From Pedobacter steynii (GTDB lineage Bacteria; Bacteroidota; Bacteroidia; Sphingobacteriales; Sphingobacteriaceae), in assembly GCF_900103665.1 (NCBI RefSeq), contig NZ_FNGY01000007.1, forward strand, positions 475,013-539,012: 64,000 nt of DNA. Direction: 5' to 3'. Shown one piece after another: positions 59,833 to 64,000 of the stretch. Every line of letters begins with the position of its first letter. Position 1 is the first letter of the stretch. The notes under the pieces were generated by a model. It made no database searches and was not told the origin of the DNA. It worked only from the letters and a program-made list of their open reading frames with translations. The translations under genes and the position numbers were made by a program.

Positions 59833-61872
59833 ATGATGCCAGCTTCACTTCGATTATTCTTCCTCCTCATTCTGATATGCTCAGGAATTCCCCTCTCCGC
59901 ACAGGAAGGGGAACAGGTAAAAGACCTTAAAGAAAGCCTTGCCGAAAATGGGAACGAGGAAGAAGATGTTTCTGACCTTACAGATCAGCTTGATTTTTTC
60001 AGGAAACATCCGATAGACCTCAACCATACCCATCCGGAGGATTTAAAAAAGCTCATCTGCCTGTCGCCACTTCAAATCAGCAGCTTTTTCAGGTACCTCT
60101 CCCGGAATGGCAAATTAATAGACCTGCTCGAACTACAATCCATTCCCGATTTCGACCTGGAAACGATAGACCGGCTCCTGCCCTTCGTGACTTTAAATCC
60201 TGCTACTGCCTACAGCCAGCTAAACCTGAAGAACCTCCGCCAGCAAGGCAGCAATCAAATTATGCTCAGGTATGGCAGGCTTCTGGAACAACAAAAAGGT
60301 TTCCGAAATCTGGCCGGAAGCCGATACCTCGGAAGTCCGGATAAGCTCCTGCTGCGTTATAAATATCAATATTCAGATCTCCTTTCTGCATCACTACTTT
60401 TGAAGAAAGATGCAGGGGAACCCCTGTTCAATGGCAGGCCTGCTATAGATTTTCTCTCCGGAAATATTGCCCTTTACAAATACCGGCACATCCGCAAGCT
60501 GGTCATCGGGGACTATAGCCTGCAATTCGGACAGGGACTTAGCCTCTGGTCTGGATTTTCCTTTGGAAAGGGCCCGGATGTGACCAGTGTGGCGAGTAAA
60601 GATGTTGGCCTTAAAGCTTATACCTCCACCAACGAAGGTTCATTTTTCAGGGGCATTGCCGGAACGGTTCAACTCTTCCGGAATTTCTACCTCAGCCCAT
60701 TCTTTTCTTTCAGAAAGCGTGATGCCAGTCTGAAGGTTATGCCAGATGGAACCATTAGCCTCAGTACCATTAGCGAAAATGGCCTTCACCGGACTCAGAC
60801 AGAGATAAAAAACAGAAAAACACTTGGTCAGCAGGTGTATGGCCTCGTCCTGCAATACATTAGCGATCAGTTCAGCGCAGGTTTTGTGGGGTATCAATCC
60901 AGTTACGGACATATCTTTACCAATGGCAGTGCTGCTTACAAAAGGTATTATTTCGCAGGCAAGAAGCTCAGTAATATGGGATTTCATTACAATTACACCT
61001 TCCGGAACGTCTATTTTTACGGGGAGGTATCTCATAGCATTAATGGAGGCACTGCCATTCTTCAGGGCGCGATGGCCAGCATCTCTCCCCGATTATCTGC
61101 GGTCTTTGTTTATAGAAATTACGACAAAGACCACCATAACTTCTTTAGTCAGGCGATAGGTGAAGCCTCAGAAACTGCCAATGAGAAAGGAGCTTATCTC
61201 GGATTAAATTTTAGTCCGCATTCCCATTGGAAACTCTCTGTTTACATCGATTACTTTAAATTTCCATGGTTAAAATACCGGGTAGATTCCGCTTCTTCCG
61301 GATATGAAGTATTGGCGCAGTTAAGGTATACGCCTTCTAAAAAACTCCAGATTACTGCCAGGTTTAAAACTGAACACAAACAACAGAATCCAGATGCCGG
61401 AAGCCCTGCACCTTCACTTGTCCCCCTGCTAAAAACAAACTACAGACTGGAATGCAACTGGCAGTTTCATAGAAAATTCAAGTCTCAGCAACGCATAGAA
61501 CTTGTTCAATACCAAAAGGGCAGTAAAAATGAAGAATTGGGCTATCTGGTCTATCAGGACCTTGATTATTCGCCTTTATCTTCAAAGTTATCCGGCAATG
61601 TCAGACTGGCTTACTTTAATACTGCTTCTTACAATTCCAGGATCTATGCTTATGAAGATGATGTATTGTCTGGCTCAGGTTCAGGAGGCTATTATGGAAA
61701 GGGCATCAGAACCTATCTAAATGTTCGCTACCGTTTACTAAAGACACTCGACCTTTGGGGAAGGTATGCGCTCTATTTTTATCGGGATAAAACAGTTATT
61801 GGTTCTGGTCTGGATGAGATCATGGGGAGCAAGAAGTCCGACCTGAAATTTCAGGTTCGCTATCAGTTTTAG
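59833..61872 (+). CDS. Outer-membrane barrel with N-terminal helix-hairpin-helix domain
   Basis: This 679-residue protein has a signal peptide (about 1-24, PLSAQ), then a ComEA-like helix-hairpin-helix region (about 40-120): HPIDLNHTHPEDLKKLICLS and LLELQSIPDFDLETIDRLLP. A large beta-rich part (about 130-679) follows with alternating aromatic strands and a terminal Phe (LKFQVRYQF), fitting an outer-membrane barrel. HhH motifs often bind DNA. It lies 3 nt before a ComEC-like gene. The pairing suggests a route for DNA across the outer membrane, but no experiment on this family is known to me. Confidence 0.72.
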   Translation: MMPASLRLFFLLILICSGIPLSAQEGEQVKDLKESLAENGNEEEDVSDLTDQLDFFRKHPIDLNHTHPEDLKKLICLSPLQISSFFRYLSRNGKLIDLLELQSIPDFDLETIDRLLPFVTLNPATAYSQLNLKNLRQQGSNQIMLRYGRLLEQQKGFRNLAGSRYLGSPDKLLLRYKYQYSDLLSASLLLKKDAGEPLFNGRPAIDFLSGNIALYKYRHIRKLVIGDYSLQFGQGLSLWSGFSFGKGPDVTSVASKDVGLKAYTSTNEGSFFRGIAGTVQLFRNFYLSPFFSFRKRDASLKVMPDGTISLSTISENGLHRTQTEIKNRKTLGQQVYGLVLQYISDQFSAGFVGYQSSYGHIFTNGSAAYKRYYFAGKKLSNMGFHYNYTFRNVYFYGEVSHSINGGTAILQGAMASISPRLSAVFVYRNYDKDHHNFFSQAIGEASETANEKGAYLGLNFSPHSHWKLSVYIDYFKFPWLKYRVDSASSGYEVLAQLRYTPSKKLQITARFKTEHKQQNPDAGSPAPSLVPLLKTNYRLECNWQFHRKFKSQQRIELVQYQKGSKNEELGYLVYQDLDYSPLSSKLSGNVRLAYFNTASYNSRIYAYEDDVLSGSGSGGYYGKGIRTYLNVRYRLLKTLDLWGRYALYFYRDKTVIGSGLDEIMGSKKSDLKFQVRYQF

Positions 61873-61875
61873 ACG

Positions 61876-63684
61876 ATGAGTTTTCAGGATCAAAATGCCT
61901 TCAGCTTTTTAAGAATTCTACTCCCTTATGCTGCCGGAATCATCTTTTTCTATAATTTTAACTCCATCCTTAGCAAGATGGTTTTAACCTCGATCAACCT
62001 TAGCCTGTTTATCGTCCTGCTGGTGATAAATAGCCGTTATCAGGCATTCAAAGCTTATCATTTCAAAACCTTTACCGGATTCGTTTTCCAATTGCTCTGC
62101 TTCTTTTTTGCCGGATTATCCTGCATTAGCCATACCCAATATCTGAGTCCCGATTACTTCGCAAAAGTCCCTTCCGGATATTTAAAGGTCCGGATCAATG
62201 ATGAGCCTCAATACAAAGGCGATATCCTGAAGTTTAAAGCCCGTGTATTGTTGGCCTATCAGGTCGATGGAGCGCCTGATCAGCAAGGGAAATACCTCCT
62301 TGCCAGTCCTGTTTCAGGAACCATCATGGTCGCGATAAAAGTACCTGTTGGAGCGTCATTAAACCTGGGTTACGGGGACGAACTGATCATTCCTTCCCGG
62401 TTTTCGGAAATCAAGCCCCCGGATCAACCTTCCGAATTTGATTTTAAGTCATGGCTGGCCACACAAAACATCTATCAGCAAACTTTCCTGAAGCCACATC
62501 AATGCCTCAAGACAAAAGGAAATAATGGCAATCCTGTACTGGCATTCGCTTTAGCACTAAGAAACAAACAGGTAAAACGCTATGCCAGTCTGATCAAAAA
62601 TAAGGAGGCCATCAGCCTGGCTTCCACACTAATTCTGGGTTATCGTGCAGATCTGAGTAAAGAAACCCTGGATATTTATTCCAAAACAGGTACCATTCAT
62701 GCATTGTCCGTTTCCGGTATGCACGTGGGGTTGATTTACATGGTGCTAAACGTTTTATTAACCTTCCTGAATCGCCTCAAAAGAAAAGAACTATTGAAGC
62801 TGATCCTGATCCTTCCAACCCTTTGGTTTTATGCGCTGTTAACTGGTCTCTCCCCTTCCGTACTTCGATCTGTGATGATGCTTTCGGTATTTCTGATCGC
62901 TAAATCATCTTCCAGACCGGCCAACAGCTATAATATTATAGCTTTCAGCGCTTTCTGTATTCTTGTTTACCATCCTTTTCTGATTTGGGATGTCGGTTTT
63001 CAGCTTTCTTTCTTAGCAGTTACCGGTTTAATTTATCTGCAGCCAAAAATTCAGCAATGCTGGTATATCGAAAACAAATGGCTCCACAAGTTATGGGGAC
63101 TGATGGCCATGTCTTTTGCAGCCCAACTCTTTACCTTTCCCGCTTCGGTTTACTATTTCCATCAGTTCCCGCTGTATTTTCTACTCAGCAATCTGTTTAT
63201 TATTCTCCCTATTGCATTGCTGATGTACCTTGGAATCCTTCTGCTGTTTCCTGGTTTTGATTTTTTAGCGCCTTTTTTTGAATGGCTGATCAATTTTACG
63301 AATCAGGGACTTCAATGGATTGCAAACCTTCCTTTCGCCAGTTTATCGGGCGTCTGGATCAGCAAGATAGAACTTGTATGGTTATGTTTCGCCCTAACCT
63401 TTATGGTCATCGCCTGGGTTCACTTTCAAAAAAAGGCTTTGTTCGCTGCTATCGCATCGTTTCTAATTTTACAAAGCTGCCTTAGTTATGATCAGTTGAG
63501 CGCCTACCATCAGAGAAAGATCATCAGATTTAAGATTCCTAAACAACAGGCAACTGCCTACCTGTTTTCAAATCACGCGACGATCTGCACGACCCTAAAA
63601 CAGGGCGACAAAGCATTTGTATATTTCATACAACCAGCCTTGGATCAACACAAAATAAAGTTCGTAAAACTGGTCCCTCCATGA
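61876..63684 (+). CDS. ComEC/Rec2-family DNA uptake channel without the metallo-beta-lactamase domain
   Basis: ComEC carries single-stranded DNA across the inner membrane in transformation. This 602-residue protein has the N-terminal OB-like domain (about 95-215; GYLKVRINDEPQYKGDILKF in 20 residues) and the membrane competence domain (about 240-520) with KTGTIHALSVSGMHVGLIY and LTGLSPSVLRSVMMLSVFL, with about ten helices. It ends soon after, so the metallo-beta-lactamase domain of longer members is absent. Shorter forms occur in Bacteroidota. It is coupled to the HhH barrel gene upstream (3-nt gap). Confidence 0.88.
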   Translation: MSFQDQNAFSFLRILLPYAAGIIFFYNFNSILSKMVLTSINLSLFIVLLVINSRYQAFKAYHFKTFTGFVFQLLCFFFAGLSCISHTQYLSPDYFAKVPSGYLKVRINDEPQYKGDILKFKARVLLAYQVDGAPDQQGKYLLASPVSGTIMVAIKVPVGASLNLGYGDELIIPSRFSEIKPPDQPSEFDFKSWLATQNIYQQTFLKPHQCLKTKGNNGNPVLAFALALRNKQVKRYASLIKNKEAISLASTLILGYRADLSKETLDIYSKTGTIHALSVSGMHVGLIYMVLNVLLTFLNRLKRKELLKLILILPTLWFYALLTGLSPSVLRSVMMLSVFLIAKSSSRPANSYNIIAFSAFCILVYHPFLIWDVGFQLSFLAVTGLIYLQPKIQQCWYIENKWLHKLWGLMAMSFAAQLFTFPASVYYFHQFPLYFLLSNLFIILPIALLMYLGILLLFPGFDFLAPFFEWLINFTNQGLQWIANLPFASLSGVWISKIELVWLCFALTFMVIAWVHFQKKALFAAIASFLILQSCLSYDQLSAYHQRKIIRFKIPKQQATAYLFSNHATICTTLKQGDKAFVYFIQPALDQHKIKFVKLVPP

Positions 63685-64000
63685 TCCTGATTTTTTGCAA
63701 AAAAAAGTAGGCCGGCGATAGATTTCCAGAGCTTCAGCATTATGGTTTGACCTCCATAGAAGCAAGGACCCGACCGCTTGCAGAAAACCGCGTTTTTCAC
63801 CTGGTTTTTACGCGTTGCTTACCCGCCTTTAACACGCTTCTGACCGAGTTAGCACCGAGTATAGACCGAGGTTAGAGCGTGGTCAGACCTAGCTTAGGTA
63901 AAAGCTGTCTTATCCGTGTATGGCTATACAGGTTATTGAATTAATTTTAAATTGACTATACATGCAAATTTGTTATTCCTGATCGGGTTATACAAGTTTG
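63685..64000. other. Intergenic region with degenerate CCGAG-type repeats
   Basis: About 316 nt after the ComEC-like gene hold no convincing gene. From 63841 to 63891 short related units recur at a spacing of about 12 nt: GACCGAGTTAG, ACCGAGTATAG, ACCGAGGTTAG and a weaker GTGGTCAGAC. This part is more GC-rich than its flanks. It may be an intergenic repeat or a decayed element; the window ends before its context is clear. Confidence 0.5.

Overview
The window is a stretch of chromosome from a member of the Bacteroidota, most likely family Sphingobacteriaceae and close to Pedobacter. This is inferred from a SusC/SusD pair with its FecR and ECF sigma factor, the many short lipoprotein signals ending in CKK, TAnnTTTG-type promoter elements, the architecture of the heme-uptake genes, and housekeeping proteins of Bacteroidota type. 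No tRNA, rRNA operon, transposase, prophage or CRISPR array was found.

Layout. (1) 1-7.6 kb, minus strand: ECF sigma factor, FecR, SusC and SusD, a TonB-dependent uptake locus without enzymes, so the substrate is unknown. (2) 7.6-15.0 kb, minus strand: a probable copper or redox island. It holds two tandem MbnP/MbnH-like pairs (lipoprotein plus diheme peroxidase), a Cys-rich outer-membrane barrel, a SCO protein, a YHS metal-binding protein, a small lipoprotein and two paralogous small Cys-rich membrane proteins that flank the group. (3) 15.0-19.2 kb: hotdog thioesterase, FabH, and B12-independent methionine synthase MetE behind a clear cobalamin riboswitch. (4) 19.2-29.7 kb: a complete potassium-uptake locus. 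It has two micro-proteins (one is KdpF), KdpA, KdpB, KdpC, a porin, a small membrane protein, a KdpD reduced to its sensor half, a separate histidine kinase and an NtrC-type regulator in place of KdpE. (5) 29.7-36.5 kb: an M20 hydrolase and an acetyltransferase separated by an 11-copy pentanucleotide repeat, a second SCO protein with a cytochrome c, two paralogous secreted proteins, RNase P RNA, and an NtrC-type regulator with an altered GAFTGA loop. (6) 36.5-42.5 kb: ClC channel, RluA-type pseudouridine synthase, OmpR-type regulator, TlpA-like thioredoxin and GatB. (7) 42.7-56.5 kb: a heme-acquisition island. One arm (minus) encodes a TonB-dependent receptor, three HmuY-like lipoproteins, two related Ig-like lipoproteins, an S41 peptidase, a small Cys-containing protein and an AraC regulator. 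The other arm (plus) encodes HmuTUV, a HemS-like protein and a 44-residue membrane protein. (8) 56.6-63.7 kb: AlaRS, a MerR regulator, and an HhH-domain outer-membrane barrel paired with a ComEC-like protein.

How the parts may work together. The copper island looks like a periplasmic and outer-membrane metal-handling module: MbnH-like diheme enzymes would oxidise tryptophan in the MbnP-like lipoproteins to make metal sites, while the SCO, YHS and Cys-rich proteins would handle copper delivery. The heme island would capture heme at the surface (HmuY-like proteins), possibly freeing it from host proteins with the S41 peptidase, import it through the receptor and HmuTUV, and process it with the HemS-like protein. 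The Kdp locus couples an inner-membrane K+ pump to a dedicated outer-membrane porin under a sigma-54-type regulator. The strongest candidates for something not well described are the double MbnP/MbnH island with its twin HCNGKCYL proteins, and the extended heme island.
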